From Tetracentron sinense (lineage: Eukaryota; Streptophyta; Magnoliopsida; Trochodendrales; Trochodendraceae): 64,000 nucleotides of DNA. The DNA lies in NCBI GenBank assembly GCA_015143295.1, contig CM026573.1, positions 7,366,434-7,430,433 on the forward strand. The letters run 5' to 3'. Every line of letters starts with the position of its first letter. Position 1 is the first letter of the stretch. Shown here piece by piece: positions 12,300-24,093 of this stretch. The notes beneath the pieces were generated by a model. That model was not told the DNA's origin, searched no databases, and was given only the letters and a program-made list of their open reading frames with translations. The translations under genes were made by a program, and so were the position numbers.

Positions 12300-12441
12300 C
12301 CCATTAAAAGGGTTCTGCTCCTTCTACCTTAGCTGAGGACCCACACTCCACCTTAGCCAAGGACCAATAAGATAAGATGCCGCACAGGGAAAACCCAGCT
12401 GACACAAAATCTCAAACGCGAGAGGTCAATGCAGCAATAAG
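12300..12441 (-). mobile_element. LINE remnant, 3' part split from 13354-13960 by a hAT-like element
   Basis: Minus-strand text continues the reverse-transcriptase zinc-knuckle end of the LINE across the hAT-like insertion: joining the two sides at the shared target duplication gives MDQLLLH*PLAFEILCQLGF, matching the usual DHLFLHCPFA pattern with Cys replaced by a stop. The lower boundary is approximate. Confidence 0.7.
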
Positions 12442-13353
12442 CATTGCATGGTATCAAATGTCAACGATATATCTCGGTATCGGTGGGCTACGAAATATCT
12501 ATATAAGGTATTTGATTTTTTATATTTTTTCAACAATATCGTGCGATATATCCAAAATATCACACAATATTTCGAATATATCGTGCGATATTGTTTTAAA
12601 CACTTTTTTGCATGTTATCGTGCGATATATGGGATATGTCGCACAATATATCCCATATATTGCGCGACATCCCATATATAGAGGGGTTTGGGACCAAACT
12701 TGAGTCTTCACTCATATTTGAGTAAAATGGAAGGCTTGGGAGCTTGATCCATGCTTGGGAGCTTGGGGAAAACATAAGGAAAACTCAACCGAAGGCTTCG
12801 ACGCTTAGGAAAGTCGAAGATCACAAGAATTTCTTGACAAGGTAATCAATTTCTTCAAATTGACTTATTTTAGAGAGAAGTTCTAGAGAAACTTAAAATT
12901 TTCAAATTTCCAGGTTAATACTTAATACTAGTTCAATTGAAATAAACTTAACCGAATGCTTCAATAATAGAGATACTATTATTGATGTATAAACTATTAT
13001 GTATGACACTGAATGTAATTGAGTTAATTGTCATGTTTGATTAAGAAATGAATGACACTTTGTATGTAAGTTACATCAATATTAGTGAATCATACATTGC
13101 CGTCAGCATTAGCGCACATCTTTGGCATCCTTCTCATTGCATCTCTTATATACATTGTTATTTTTTTTTTAAATGATTCTCAAATGTGTATTAACATATA
13201 TTTTAACATTTCCTAAAATTTCATTGAAAAATTTCATGTTTTTCAATTTTTTTCAATTTTTTCCTCCTCGTGCAATATTGTTCCCGCGATATCCCTGATA
13301 TTTCTTTTCTCCATGACTCGACATGCCATGCGATATCGACATTCAAAACCTTG
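12442..13353. mobile_element. hAT-like non-autonomous element with CGATAT motif clusters (912 bp)
   Basis: Related ends face inward: CATTGCATGGTATCAAATGTC at the left and, on the other strand, CAAGGTTTTGAATGTCGATA at the right. An 8-bp duplication with one mismatch flanks it (GCAATAAG at 12434-12441, GCAATAAC at 13354-13361). The left 240 bases are packed with palindromic words such as ATATCGTGCGATAT. No transposase is present. It lies inside a LINE remnant, whose reading frame resumes across the empty site. Confidence 0.82.
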
Positions 13354-13960
13354 GCAATAACTGATCCATAAATTCCTCTTTTCTAAGGCACATAAAACAA
13401 CCGTTGGCCATCCTCCAGTATCTATTTTTCAGATGATCGCATGTGAGGATCTTGTCTAGCGCTATCACCCACATAAAGAAGGATATTTTGAAAGGTATGG
13501 TCTGCTTCCACACAGCCCTATGGAAAAAGGGAGATCGTGATTGACCTTCAAGACTTGATATATAGATCTCACAAAAAAGCGACATTTGTTGTCACAAATC
13601 CATAAACTCACTTCTTTGAGAGAAGGGTGCCATTATAGAACTAAGACGACCCAATAAAAGAGAAATACTCTCTAACTCCTAGTTCTGAAGGTGACACCTC
13701 AACCAAGGACACCACACTGCTGAGTTTGCAGACCAATCTAGATGTAACTCTACCATGGCGTTCCTATCAACCGCTAGATTCCATAAACTGCCAAACTCTT
13801 AAGCGTTGATTGACCACATCATCTATCCTCTCAAAATTTAACCTCGTCCCTCGATTGCTCGACCTACTCTAAAAGAGATGTCTTTCACAAACTTGGGCAA
13901 TACCCTCATGATGCCTTTCCATGGGCCAAACCATTGGAGCTCTATTGTATGGGAGACAAA
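13354..13960 (-). mobile_element. LINE (non-LTR retrotransposon) remnant, C-terminal region of the reverse transcriptase ORF
   Basis: Minus-strand text shows the plant LINE order: PWKGIMRVLPKFVKDISFRV near 13890-13935, then WKQTIPFKISFFMWVIALDK and ILTCDHLKNRYW, then the zinc-knuckle CFMCLRKEEFMDQL at 13362-13420. These are the segments that follow the reverse transcriptase core. Stops and frame changes between blocks show it is dead, and the 5' portion is missing. Confidence 0.82.
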
Positions 13961-15140
13961 GAATAACAACAACAACATTTGAAATGAAAAATAAAAGCTA
14001 AAACTTGTATTATATGTGTAAAGAGCTACAAATGTTTTCAGAAGTCTATTGCATTACCCTACAGAACAACAGGAGCATCTCCTTCATCATATTTCATGCT
14101 ATCAGAATAATAAATAAATAAAAAGGAAATTGCTAGAAAATCATATATGAGTTTCTAATAATAAAGAGGGCAACGACATAGACATCAAACTTCATTATCT
14201 CCTCCAGTCATCAACGTAATGAGAAACAACAACGAACATGATAGAGCAAGAAGTAACCACAAATTCTCAAGCAAACTGAATTACATTAATCTAAAACCAG
14301 CAACAATATCAACATTCATTATCCACGTTTTTTATTATAAGATATGAAACTATAAGCATCATAGTAAATCAAGATAATTAATTCCCATAAAACACAATGT
14401 AGGTCAAAGTTAAAACCTTCATATTGCTGATGTTCTGATGCTCCTCTTAATTGCAACCTGCGTCATAATCCCCTGAGAAAATAACCACAAGAGAATACAT
14501 TTGAACCACTGACAATAGTAGCTAAGACTAAGAGGACCTAGGGGAATGATATCAACTAAAACGCTTATAATCCCCTTCTGTTGCTGCTTTGAAGAAGGCA
14601 AATAAGTCTTTCATTAGGAGCAGTGGGAACGGTATATGTTCTCAAAAGTCAATTTGATATAGCTTGTATAAGGACCACTATAAAAAAAAATGTATATTAT
14701 CTCAAGTTGAAGAATGGTAGAAAGCATGGAAAGGGAAGTAATACAGAGAAAATACAGAAAAAATGGGAAATGCACCATATCAATCAAGCCTACCTTAGAG
14801 AAAATGATTAGTCAGGCCCCAATTTATAATTTTAGGTATCGACCAGTGCCATGTGTATTGCAGCTCATTTTAGGAATAAAACCGCCTACAATGTAAAGAG
14901 CAATACCTTGACAAAAGAGCAGTGAAAGCAAGTACCACTAGTAATTTTCCAGAAGGGTCATTTGAAGCTCCATTTTCTTTCCTTGATTGGTAATTAAATT
15001 ATCCTTATATCAAAGAAGAGAGCAACAACAGATAGAACAGATTCACAAAAGGAGAACCTACACTATAAATGAAAACAAAAAATACCAAATTATGAGAAAC
15101 TAATACAAACTCCTCAGCTCAATATCACACAGCCACGGTT
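13961..15140. other. Intergenic, no recognised gene
   Basis: AT-rich with short frames only. A CAACAACAACA run lies near 13967, next to the end of the LINE homology. Nothing else supportable is seen. Confidence 0.4.
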
Positions 15141-15860
15141 AGACAAAAAGGTTTGAAACCCCCGACACCTCTCAATCATCCCTGACTAAAGCCCAATCGA
15201 GCATGAGCTTTCGAATCTTATTTCTCTCTTTCCAAATGGGCCAGGATATAGCCCTGGGTGGAGAGTACACAGAACATCCAGCTGGGATCCCATCAAGACC
15301 AAATGCCAGCAATATAAGGAGCCCTAGAAGGAACGAGGAAGACCCAAGCGACTCTAAATTGGAAAAGAAAATAGTTCAAGAGGTTAATCGCAAAAGGGCA
15401 GTGTAGGCACAAATGATCTACTGTATCCTCCGCTGCCAAGCACAACACACATCGATCCAGAAGATTCCAACTTCTACTATCAAAGTGGTTATGAGTCAAG
15501 ATTTTATCCAAATAGACTATCCAAAGAAAAAATGGCACCTTAGAGGGCCAGAGGAACACTAGGATGCCACACAAACCAACAAGGAAAAAGTGTGCGGGAA
15601 CTAGGTCGCCACACCTACAGAAAGGATCTCACAGTAAACCGATCTTTGATGACCCTAGACCAAACTCAGTTATCCTTAGATGATGGGATAAGGATGACAC
15701 AATAAGGATGACACACTCCAAATGGAACAAAAATATAATAAAAACACTCACCTCCCAGTCCTTTAAACGAAACAAGACGAGACAAAAATCCTTGAAGCTC
15801 CATGTTCACATAGGGATCAAGTAAAGATGAAATGTAAGAGAAGGCCACCGACAACTGTTA
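15140..15860 (-). mobile_element. Second LINE remnant, zinc-knuckle end
   Basis: Minus-strand text at 15293-15574 reads WPSKVPFFLWIVYLDKILTH, NHFDSRSWN, then CVLCLAAEDTVDHLCLHCPF, the Zn-binding end of plant LINE ORF2. FGKRERNKIRKLMLDWA follows with stops (the usual tail of the ORF). It differs clearly from the LINE at 13354, so it is a separate insertion. Both outer limits are approximate. Confidence 0.8.
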
Positions 15861-16230
15861 TATGAGATCCTGTTTATTCACATGCCCATAGAAGTCTAAC
15901 ATACTAGATTTTGATGTATTCATTTATATACCACCTTATCTATTCACATACCCACATAAATCCTCTACATCAGCACATGCGCCATGCAGGTAATAATTGA
16001 ACTCACAAGAAGTCCTATTCAGTTCCCGGGTTACTCCAAATCCTTATACCTATATTCACAACTTTCTGGATGAAGATCAATGCTCAAACAGTAGCAGAAC
16101 ACCAAGAAACACACATAAGAGAAGAAAAAGAGAACCCCCCCCACCCACACACACACAGACATAATATTTCCCAAAAGAAACAGAGGTTCTCTTCCTACGA
16201 CCTTTTACTCATGCTACAAGAACGAGCCAA

Positions 16231-16688
16231 TCAGAATGGCAGGGTCCCTCCATTTCCATTCTTCTCCCCATTTATGGTATCGTACTGCTTCCTGCAGCCT
16301 GGACAACGCCCATCAGCCTCAAGAATTCTTTTGTGACAGAAGAGGCAGAGCCGGAATCCACATGAGCAAGGGCAAAAGCTTGAGTCTGTGCAATCCAAAT
16401 CCTCATAGCAGACAGGGCATGACGAAGGCTGAGAAATTACATTGTGGCAGGAGGCCTGGGTAACAGCTCCACTGCCACAATGCCGCTCCGAATTCATGGA
16501 AAAACTATTCTGCTTCAATAGATTGGGAAGACTTTGGGGACGGAAAGCATCATCAGGCCTCCATGCACAACCATTCTCCAAAGACCTGTGATGAATTCCC
16601 TCACGCTCTGGTTTCAAAATGTCCACCCCAGAAGCTTTGTTAGGTAATTCGGGCGAAGCAACCAATCCACCGACAGTTCCAGGTTCAC
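16231..16688 (-). pseudogene. NOT4-like RING protein, last exon only, truncated by a stop codon
   Basis: The exon encodes GCAWRPDDAFRPQSLPNLLK and a C4C4 RING (CPVC..DLDCTDSSFCPCSCGF, RLCLFCHKRI, GRCPGCRKQYD), as in a plant family of RING proteins related to NOT4 ubiquitin ligases. Relatives end FRLARSCSMSTRS. Here the Arg codon CGA has become TGA at 16231-16233; LARSCSMSKRS and the original TAG (16195-16197) follow in frame. A usable acceptor precedes the exon at 16689. The N-terminal exons of the family were not found nearby, so this is most likely a dispersed fragment or decayed gene, though use as a last exon cannot be excluded. Confidence 0.78.
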
Positions 16689-16699
16689 CTTACTGGAGC

Positions 16700-18000
16700 T
16701 ATCTCTTGGTGTGTTTTGAAAGAAAGGAATAGGCACGTCTTTGACAATTCCGACCCTCGTATCTTAGCTTGTATTCGGCGCATGCTTGTAAAATGATCCT
16801 CCATTACACAATTGAGAGGAGAAGTGAGATATTTTGCTGTGAGGAGATCTACTCCTATTACTTCCATTTGCTACGTTTACTTTCTGTATTTTCCTTTTTG
16901 TTAGTCTCCTTCAGTTTACCCCTTGTAAACTGTTGTTTTCTTCTTCACTGTATGGATATACTTGATAGGTACTTACTGATAAATGAAAAAACTGATCAGC
17001 TTTTCAGAGAATTTGAGATGATTTAACTGGCCCAGCATAAGGAATGCTACCTACCAAATAGTGGCTAGGGGTGGTTCATGAAAAACTTTTTCTGCATAGA
17101 AGACTCACATGGAAGTGCATTCTGTTATAAGTATATAATTCATGGACACAAAGACAATTGGCTCGAGTCGGCAAGTCCGTTGGACAAGGAGTACATTTGT
17201 GAGCTTATTCTTTTGAAAAATCAAATGCAGCTATCTTTTCCTACAAAATTCCCATAAAAAAGTTTTCAAATTATTTAATATCAAATCATTGCGAGACAAA
17301 TACACAAAAGGAAAAACATTTGTCTGCAAAACCTACAGAAAGCCATGACCAAGAGAGTGCATTTCTTCAACTTGAAAATCAATGGATGTCATTTTAGCTG
17401 GTCTCAAAGTCGCCCAAACTGTAAATCCACACCTTTAATGAAGGTAAAATTTAATTATTACGAGCTTGAATACCCCCAATAGCAGCTTTACCATGTCAGT
17501 AAAGAGTAGTTCTCAGTCTCTGCAATGTAAAAGGAGATCAGCATTCCAGCCATGATTTTGAAGTGTATAACAAGGAAAATGAAATTGAAAAGATCAACTA
17601 CTGATGTTGGAATAAAAGTTACATTAGTTCGATACCACTATATGCACCTGATGTATTTTCCATGTTGGTTCTACAGTGACTTTGTTCTACTTTAATAGAA
17701 AGTGATGCGTTAGAACTTAGAAATGAAAACATTTTATTAGAAGTAGCTCATTTGTTAACTCCAGACATTTCATTAGTCATCAGCAATAATCCCATTATTC
17801 TACAGTTTCCCTTACTGGGGAGAATTACAAAAAACATCATCCTATGCCCAATATGATCTACGTTGAAAATCATTTACTTTACCACAGTATCCCCATTTAC
17901 TAAGCTATCTCTGCAAGAACTTCTTTGTTAAGGTAGAATGTGCTATCAATTTCATTGCAGGCAGGTTACGCGCATGGAAATAGTAACAGTGGAGCATCAG
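16700..18000. other. Intergenic, no recognised gene
   Basis: AT-rich sequence with short frames. No domain or repeat boundary could be supported. Confidence 0.35.
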
Positions 18001-18360
18001 CACTGGGACTGGCATCACTTTCTTCTACACTTGCTGAAGTACTTTTGAGTTTTGACAGCATGATCCTTAGCCTTTACACCATCTTCAGTGTCCTCTGCAC
18101 CCCACAGCCGAGAAGGAATGCCTAGCACAGGCTCTAAGAAGGCTGTCCCTTTTGTCATAACTTCATCCAACTGTTCTGCCCTTGGGTAAACTTCCCCAGA
18201 TGAATACTTAACGTGCAGATGCAATTCTTTGTGAATGCCTGAATCAGAGTACTCAAAATCTAGATTTGGAATTATAGGTTGTCTGTCCCAGAAGAAATAG
18301 CAAGAACCACATCATCCTTTTTAGGCCATTTCTCATTAATTTCTTTAATATCAGGCAAAA
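17950..18360 (-). pseudogene. Unidentified coding-like segment
   Basis: Minus-strand text with coding-like composition: [20 protein letters not shown], then [60 protein letters not shown] and, after a one-base frame change, [20 protein letters not shown]. The blocks are in different frames, so the copy is probably dead or carries an intron I misread. I do not recognise the protein. It may belong with the coding-like exon near 10000, but nothing shows that. Confidence 0.35.
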
Positions 18361-18955
18361 TAAGGCTGTACAGTGGAAAGCCTAACGAATGGGTCATTAA
18401 AACAGAAGAGTGTAAACTACAAAAATACGAAAAAAAAAATAGACAGAATAATTAAACCACGAAGCAGAGTGGCACAGTCAAGTACAATATTCTACAACCA
18501 TCCAAACATGATGATCAATAGTATCTTTAATATTTGCATTGGTCCTACTTCTACTGTTCTACAGCCAATTTATGATCACAGATTTTTAGAATCCAGTTCC
18601 AATGAGCTGTGCTACATTTTTATGATCTGAAGAATAAAACTTAAACAATTGGTTCAACCTTTCCTAGAAAACACAGGGCATTTAAATCTTAAATTGCTGT
18701 GCCAAGTGTAAAGACATTGGAACATATGCAACTTCTAATTTTTGCATCAGTTAAACATTGCGAAGTCTAGAGAAAAGGTAGCTCCAGACTCCAAGAGCTA
18801 CAAAATAGTAAAATGTTGAAAATGCTATCAATGAAGACATGCCAAACAATATTTTAATAACAAAAAATTTTACCCAAGAGAGAAATTTTGCGTGAATAGA
18901 ATTGCTCAAAAGAATTAATACTTGTAATTTGCTTCAAGAGGGATAAAGAACAAAA

Positions 18956-18973
18956 CCCCCCCCCCCCCCCCCC
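18956..18973. repeat. Run of 18 cytosines
   Basis: An uninterrupted C run, G-rich on the minus strand, could form an i-motif or G-quadruplex. It is also a likely place for sequencing error. Shorter runs occur near 47521 (G) and 53131 (C). Confidence 0.9.
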
Positions 18974-18979
18974 TCTTTA

Positions 18980-19930
18980 AAGTACATGATGTGCGAAAAA
19001 GAAGGGGAATCTGCACGTCACTTTTATTGGTCATTCTGAGGTGATTAGGGGGATTAAGGTTTACTTCACTGGGGAGGAGGGAGAAAGTATTTTTTTATTG
19101 ATGTGTCATTGTGTTCTAATTTTTGAAGGACCATAGAGAAGTGATTGTGTTGCTATCATGACAGAATGGAGCAGAAAGCATGGTCCTCCTTAAAGAAGGT
19201 GAACCAAGCTTATCTTTGATAGATGTTCACTTGGATACCCAGGTCCTTCCGAGATAGGGACCTATTCAGGGATGACGAGCAGAGAGTAGTCCATGATTTT
19301 TTTGGGGGGAGTTAGGGGAGTTTGACTAAAATAAAGCCAAAGTGTTGGCTCTCCCTCAAGCCCTAAAATTTTTCAAAGGTTTGAATATGGGAATTGTGTC
19401 ATCTAGCGCAACTCCAACAATTATATTAGTAGCACGAGTAAGGGAGGAAGAAAGATGTATGGAGACTAGCTTATATTATAAAAGATATTCAGGACTTCAC
19501 CTCAACCATGAACATTTTGTTCTCTCTTATCCCAAGGTTGGCCAAGGAACAGGTAAACATTGTAGCTAAAGGTGGTGTTGTCAGGACTGATTGTATATCA
19601 ACATGGAGATGCCCTTGTAACTTTTTCCCCTCATTTTGCATTCATTTCCTCTAATGTTTCTCTCCCACAATCAGTAAAGAAATATACAGATATCGTAGTC
19701 CCCCAAAACATGTGTATACGGGTGCACTGCCCCAAACAGCACCGCATTCAAATGCCCCAAGCTCGCTTGTTTCCACCACTCTGGTAGACTTAGAGCTAAC
19801 AATCTCCGGAATGCACCGGCAAGTCTTGTTTTGTATCTCTACGCCAGTACCGTAGCTGAGTTTGCAATGATGGATCTACTCGTGCCATTGCTATTCTCTG
19901 TTTCTGTCGTCTGGACATTTGAACTCCTCT
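18980..19930. other. Intergenic, downstream of the PPR gene
   Basis: No known domain in any frame. The stretch from 19020 to 19560 has fairly open plus-strand text without recognisable motifs and could be transposon debris. Confidence 0.35.
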
Positions 19931-19940
19931 CTCACCAACC

Positions 19941-20050
19941 TATCTCTATGTGGATGAGCATACAAGAAACTTTCTTGGCAACTATCTCTATGTGGATGAG
20001 CAAACAAAAAACTTTCTAGGCAACCATATCTATGTGGATGAGCATTCCCA
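19941..20050. repeat. Three-copy 42-bp tandem repeat beside the PPR stop codon
   Basis: TATGTGGATGAGCA begins at 19947, 19989 and 20031, a strict 42-bp period. The unit also contains AAGAAACTTTCTTGGCAAC, which resembles the last codons of the PPR gene just upstream in its reading direction (GHKVSL and stop). The repeat probably lies in that gene's 3' untranslated region and may have arisen by copying its 3' end. Confidence 0.85.
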
Positions 20051-20078
20051 TCCTCTCCCCACCACCACCACTACTTTG

Positions 20079-21527
20079 CTACAAGGAAACTTTGTGGCCC
20101 ATCATTGGCTTCACCTGCATAACTTGTCTGTATCTATTCTGTATCCCATCTTCAATCCTTCTCCGAAATTCCTCTGTCAAACCGATCTCACCTGCTGAAC
20201 TCAAAGCATCACAAACTAACTTATATGTATATTCTCTAGGAATCGACCCTTCATTGACCAACTCAACAAGAAAATCGCGTGCCTCCAGCACCCTTCCTGC
20301 TTCACACAGAGCATGGATAATTGGAGTATAAGAACTTGAAGAGGGTATCCCATGATTCAATGACCTCATCCTCTGCATCATTTCAACAGCTTTATCAATA
20401 TTGTTAACAGAACTGTAGTATCTAATAAAAGAATTATAAGTGATCCGATTCGGGAGACAGTCCTTCTGAATCATATCATCAAACAGCTCCAACGCCCTAT
20501 CGATTCGGTATGTTTTGCAACATCCATCAATCAAACAATTATAAGTCACAACATCAGGAACAAATCCCTTAAAAAGCATAAGCCGAAACAAGTGGTTGGC
20601 TTCCCACAACCTCCTCCTAATGGCCTTCCTGCACCCAGTCTGCAAGCTGTGCTTACAAAAAGAACTGATCAGAATCGTGTACGTAAATGTATCTGGCGGG
20701 CATCTAAAACCCGGTAATTCCATCTGCTGGAACAAAAACCTTGCCTTCTTAAAATTCCCAACTCTGCAAAGAGCATAAATGATTGTATTATAAGCATAAA
20801 CATCCGGCTTACAGTGCAACTGCTTCATCCGATAAAATGCCGCCAATGCCTCATTGACCAACCCCTCTTCTCCCAGAACTTTTATCAAACAGGTAACAGT
20901 AGCAGTTGTCACAAGCTGACAATTCCCTCTCATTGCCATTTTATTGAGAAATTCCCAGAGTTCTTTCAATCTATTCCCCTTAGCCAATACACAAGCCATC
21001 TCTCTGCAAGTAATCTCATTATGGGTAAAACCGAATTGGGTTTCAACCCAATAGTAGAACTCTGATGCTTTGTCCAATCCTAATTTGACCTTTACGGGAT
21101 CTCTATACGCAGCAGGGCCAAGAACACGCATACCGTTGTGAAAATTCTCGGATTCTCGCCGGAGGTCTCTCTGTTTGAGAGGTGACCTGTGCCGGAGACC
21201 TTTTTGTCGGCCGAGTGATCGAGAGGATTGGAAAAAGAATCTGGGTATTGATCTTAAGACCTCACAGACGCCATTAACGGTCCAAGGATTGAGGGCAGTG
21301 AGCTTGGCGTCAAAGGGTCGATTTTGGAGCATAGCGGCCATTACTGGGTTTATAAGAGAGGTTTTAGGAGGGTGGAGAAGCTTAGATGAAGCTGTGTTCT
21401 TGAGGGAAGAATATGGGCGTCTGTGATGAAAGAATAAAAGGGGTTGTTGTAGAAGTGAGAGGAATAAATGTAAGAGATTTTCTCTTCTTCTTGATGTTCT
21501 TATCAGAAGTGAAGATGCGACCACCAT
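20079..21527 (-). CDS. Pentatricopeptide repeat protein, At1g77405-like, 482 aa
   Basis: P-class PPR proteins bind organellar RNA, one base per repeat. This intronless gene matches, from memory, Arabidopsis At1g77405: MLQNRPFDAKL, IPRFFFQSSRSLGRQKGLRH, RSPLKQR, VLGPAAYRDPVKV, GFTHNEITCREMACVLAKGN. About seven repeats span residues 190-445, with typical openings TYTILISSFCK, TYNCLIDGCCK, TYNSFIRYY and SYTPIIHALC; GCRKAIRRRLWEAN sits between two repeats. The Arg/Ser-rich, Leu-rich first 40 residues look like an organellar transit peptide; mitochondrion is the likelier target. Relatives run on for about 15-20 residues past KPTMARK, whereas this one ends KPMMGHKVSL next to a 42-bp tandem repeat, so its end may have been changed. 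No E or DYW domain is present. Confidence 0.92.
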   Translation of the reverse strand: MVVASSLLIRTSRRRENLLHLFLSLLQQPLLFFHHRRPYSSLKNTASSKLLHPPKTSLINPVMAAMLQNRPFDAKLTALNPWTVNGVCEVLRSIPRFFFQSSRSLGRQKGLRHRSPLKQRDLRRESENFHNGMRVLGPAAYRDPVKVKLGLDKASEFYYWVETQFGFTHNEITCREMACVLAKGNRLKELWEFLNKMAMRGNCQLVTTATVTCLIKVLGEEGLVNEALAAFYRMKQLHCKPDVYAYNTIIYALCRVGNFKKARFLFQQMELPGFRCPPDTFTYTILISSFCKHSLQTGCRKAIRRRLWEANHLFRLMLFKGFVPDVVTYNCLIDGCCKTYRIDRALELFDDMIQKDCLPNRITYNSFIRYYSSVNNIDKAVEMMQRMRSLNHGIPSSSSYTPIIHALCEAGRVLEARDFLVELVNEGSIPREYTYKLVCDALSSAGEIGLTEEFRRRIEDGIQNRYRQVMQVKPMMGHKVSL

Positions 21528-21750
21528 GGTTGTCTGTAAGTATAGTTCGTTAGGATTCTCTCACTGTGAGAAAGAAAATTAGGAGAAAATGCAGTTATGG
21601 TCCTTTCGCGGGAAGGGTCCAAGCCAACTTTGAAAAAAAAAAAAAAGAGGGCAAAGCCGTAACCGGCCCACTGACATGATCAGGGGCAGGCTTATACAAC
21701 ACTCTTTAAAGCCCGGCCCAGTTATCATTATATATAAATATATACTAAAA

Positions 21751-21877
21751 GGCGTGCTAGCCCTACTCTCAGCTTCCACCAACCGCTTGACCATTCTTGA
21801 ATCAGTTTCAACGGGTAAAACACTCTCTCTAATCAAGAATGGACATGTGGTTGGTGGAGACTGAGAGTAGAACATTA
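21751..21877. mobile_element. Short MITE, GTGCTAGC/CTACTCTCA family, copy 1
   Basis: Ends read GCTAGCCCTACTCTCAG..CCACCAAC and, on the other strand, TTCTACTCTCAGTCTCCACC, with a short loop between, forming a hairpin. Related hairpins are at 39748 and 43381. No clean target duplication is visible for this copy. Confidence 0.65.
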
Positions 21878-21899
21878 AACAACAAGTTTAGATTAACAA

Positions 21900-22414
21900 C
21901 GACATGTCATAGCCCAAAGGGCTTTTGGGCTACAATTAGGGGTGTTAAAGGGTATGATCAAGAAAGGATCTAGGTCTCTTACCAGAGTCAACCCTCACTT
22001 ACAAGAATTAGACTCTAGCCCGATCCTAACCCTCAAAGGGACTGAACTAGTTAGGCACAAGTTTTACCCTCAGGGGCTAGGGTCGGGTCGGGTCGGGTCC
22101 TAAAAGAAGAGTACAAAAAACTCACATGCATTCCCACTTAATTAATACCAACCTGAATGCAAACCTCCTCGTTTATCCAGTCTTGAGGTGTACAATGCAA
22201 AGCGTAACACAAAAACTTTGTTTTTACTTTTTTACTCATTACTCAGTGACAAAGTATAAATTTTTTTTAATTAAAAAGAATAGAAGGTGTTTATTATTCT
22301 TTTATATTGAAATTATATACAATATACTCTATTTTGTTATGTGTGTTAGCAATACATTTTTTTCCTATATATTAAAATTTGATACAGTACTAATATAAGT
22401 CATATATAGATCTT
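21900..22414. other. Intergenic AT-rich stretch
   Basis: Includes a GGGTCGGGTCGGGTC patch near 22080 and TAGGGGTGTTAAAGGG near 21937, a word often seen at plant hAT-like ends. No gene is seen. Confidence 0.35.
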
Positions 22415-22584
22415 GGATAAAGCTTCTAAGACCCCCTTAGGGCTAAAGACCACTGAGATCATGCTCTATGAGCACAGGATTTCAGGTGGGGCCTACCATG
22501 TGAAATGGGTCCCACCTGAAATCCCATGCTCTTAGAGCATGGCTCGGTGGTCTCGGCCCTAATGGGATCTCAATAGCAAAGCCC
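22415..22584. mobile_element. Mutator-type MITE, copy 2 (170 bp hairpin)
   Basis: Same family as 2602-2771: ends GGATAAAGCTTCTAAGACC and GGGCTTTGCTATTGAGATCC, hairpin centre ACCATGTGAAATGGGT. The target duplication ATAGATCTT is perfect (22406-22414 and 22585-22593). Confidence 0.9.
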
Positions 22585-24093
22585 ATAGATCTTATATGTA
22601 TAATTTTAATTTTATTAAAGTGTTAACATAAGTCATAGTACTAATTTTTTAAATAGTGTAACATAAGGCATTTTTAAACCGTATTTACATAAGACACAAT
22701 ACTAGCATATATTGAATTTTGATACAATACTGACATAAGTCATAATATATATATATATAAATTTAGCACAATACTAAAAAGACATTTTGACACGAGACAG
22801 TATTAAAGTGTTACTATATAACTAAAATACGTATAATATAGATCTTATATATAATCTACAACACTATACATGTATAATATGTTGTAATAGATCATGTGGG
22901 GATCTGGCTCCTCTACTTGCCCAGCTGTGCTGGGATCGTGCTTGGGTTTTAACCCCTGCATGACACCTCACCTCACTAACATCTAACGGTTCACGATCAA
23001 TTCAGCCTTAAGGGTTTTATGAGTGAAAAAAATGGGTGGAAAAATATCCGCGATTCTCCCTCTTTCGAATTACTAACAAAGAAGAAAAAAAATTGAAAAC
23101 AGAAAGGGATTCCGACAACTTAGGCTGATCCACCGCTCTCCACTGCTCTCTCCATTGCTCCACTCTCTCTTTCGAATTACTCAAAACCAGAGAGGGGTAC
23201 TGGCGACCTATGGGAATATGTTGCTCTACTGCTCTCCACTACTCTCTCCATTGTGATCAGGTACTTGAATTTCCTCCCTATGAGGAGAATCCTATGCTTT
23301 CATAGAGAGGGAGATTCAAGGATTTTTCCTTGGTGTATCCCTAACATTCTCACTGGAGTAGAGTTCCCTTCTTTATCATCTATTTTTTTTGTTGATATCC
23401 ATATTTTCTCCCAAGTATAGGGAGAAGAGGAATATGACATGGTTAAATTTGTTGATATCCCATCGAAACCCAAAGAAAATTAAAAATGAGTTCAATTTTT
23501 CACGAAGTTAAAAAAAAAATGATCTGTATTTGTAAATGTCAAATACCTTAAGAGTATTTTTCTTCTAAACCTTCATATTGTTGCATATACAATTTGTAAA
23601 AACTATATTTTGTTCAATTAGATGGATTCAAATTCTTTGGCAAAATTAATATTCTACTCATCAAAGAAGTGGCCTAACAATTGGAAGACTCAGATCACAG
23701 TTACTTGGGAATTTTTAATCCAGTTAGTCAACCCTTGTGGCCTAGTCTGTCGAGTTTCAAAATCCAACCAGTTCTAATTAGAAATTAACAATTCTAGTTC
23801 TATTATTAAACTGATTTGGGCTGAATTGACTCGATTGAGTTTTGAGTTGATTCGATGAGTTTTCAGACAATGAATTGTAGGAGACTGGTTTATAATAATT
23901 GAAAATTTTGTATTTCTGACTGAATACATGCATGAAATGTAGGAATGGTTTAATGTGTCACTTCACATTCTATGTCTCTTTGTATGTAAATTGCATGTAG
24001 ATTTTGGTTGTATTTGCTTCAGCTATTGGGAATGAATGATTTAATGGCTATAGCTGACATTATTGTGGATGACTTGGGTGCTTCTGCTTGGAA

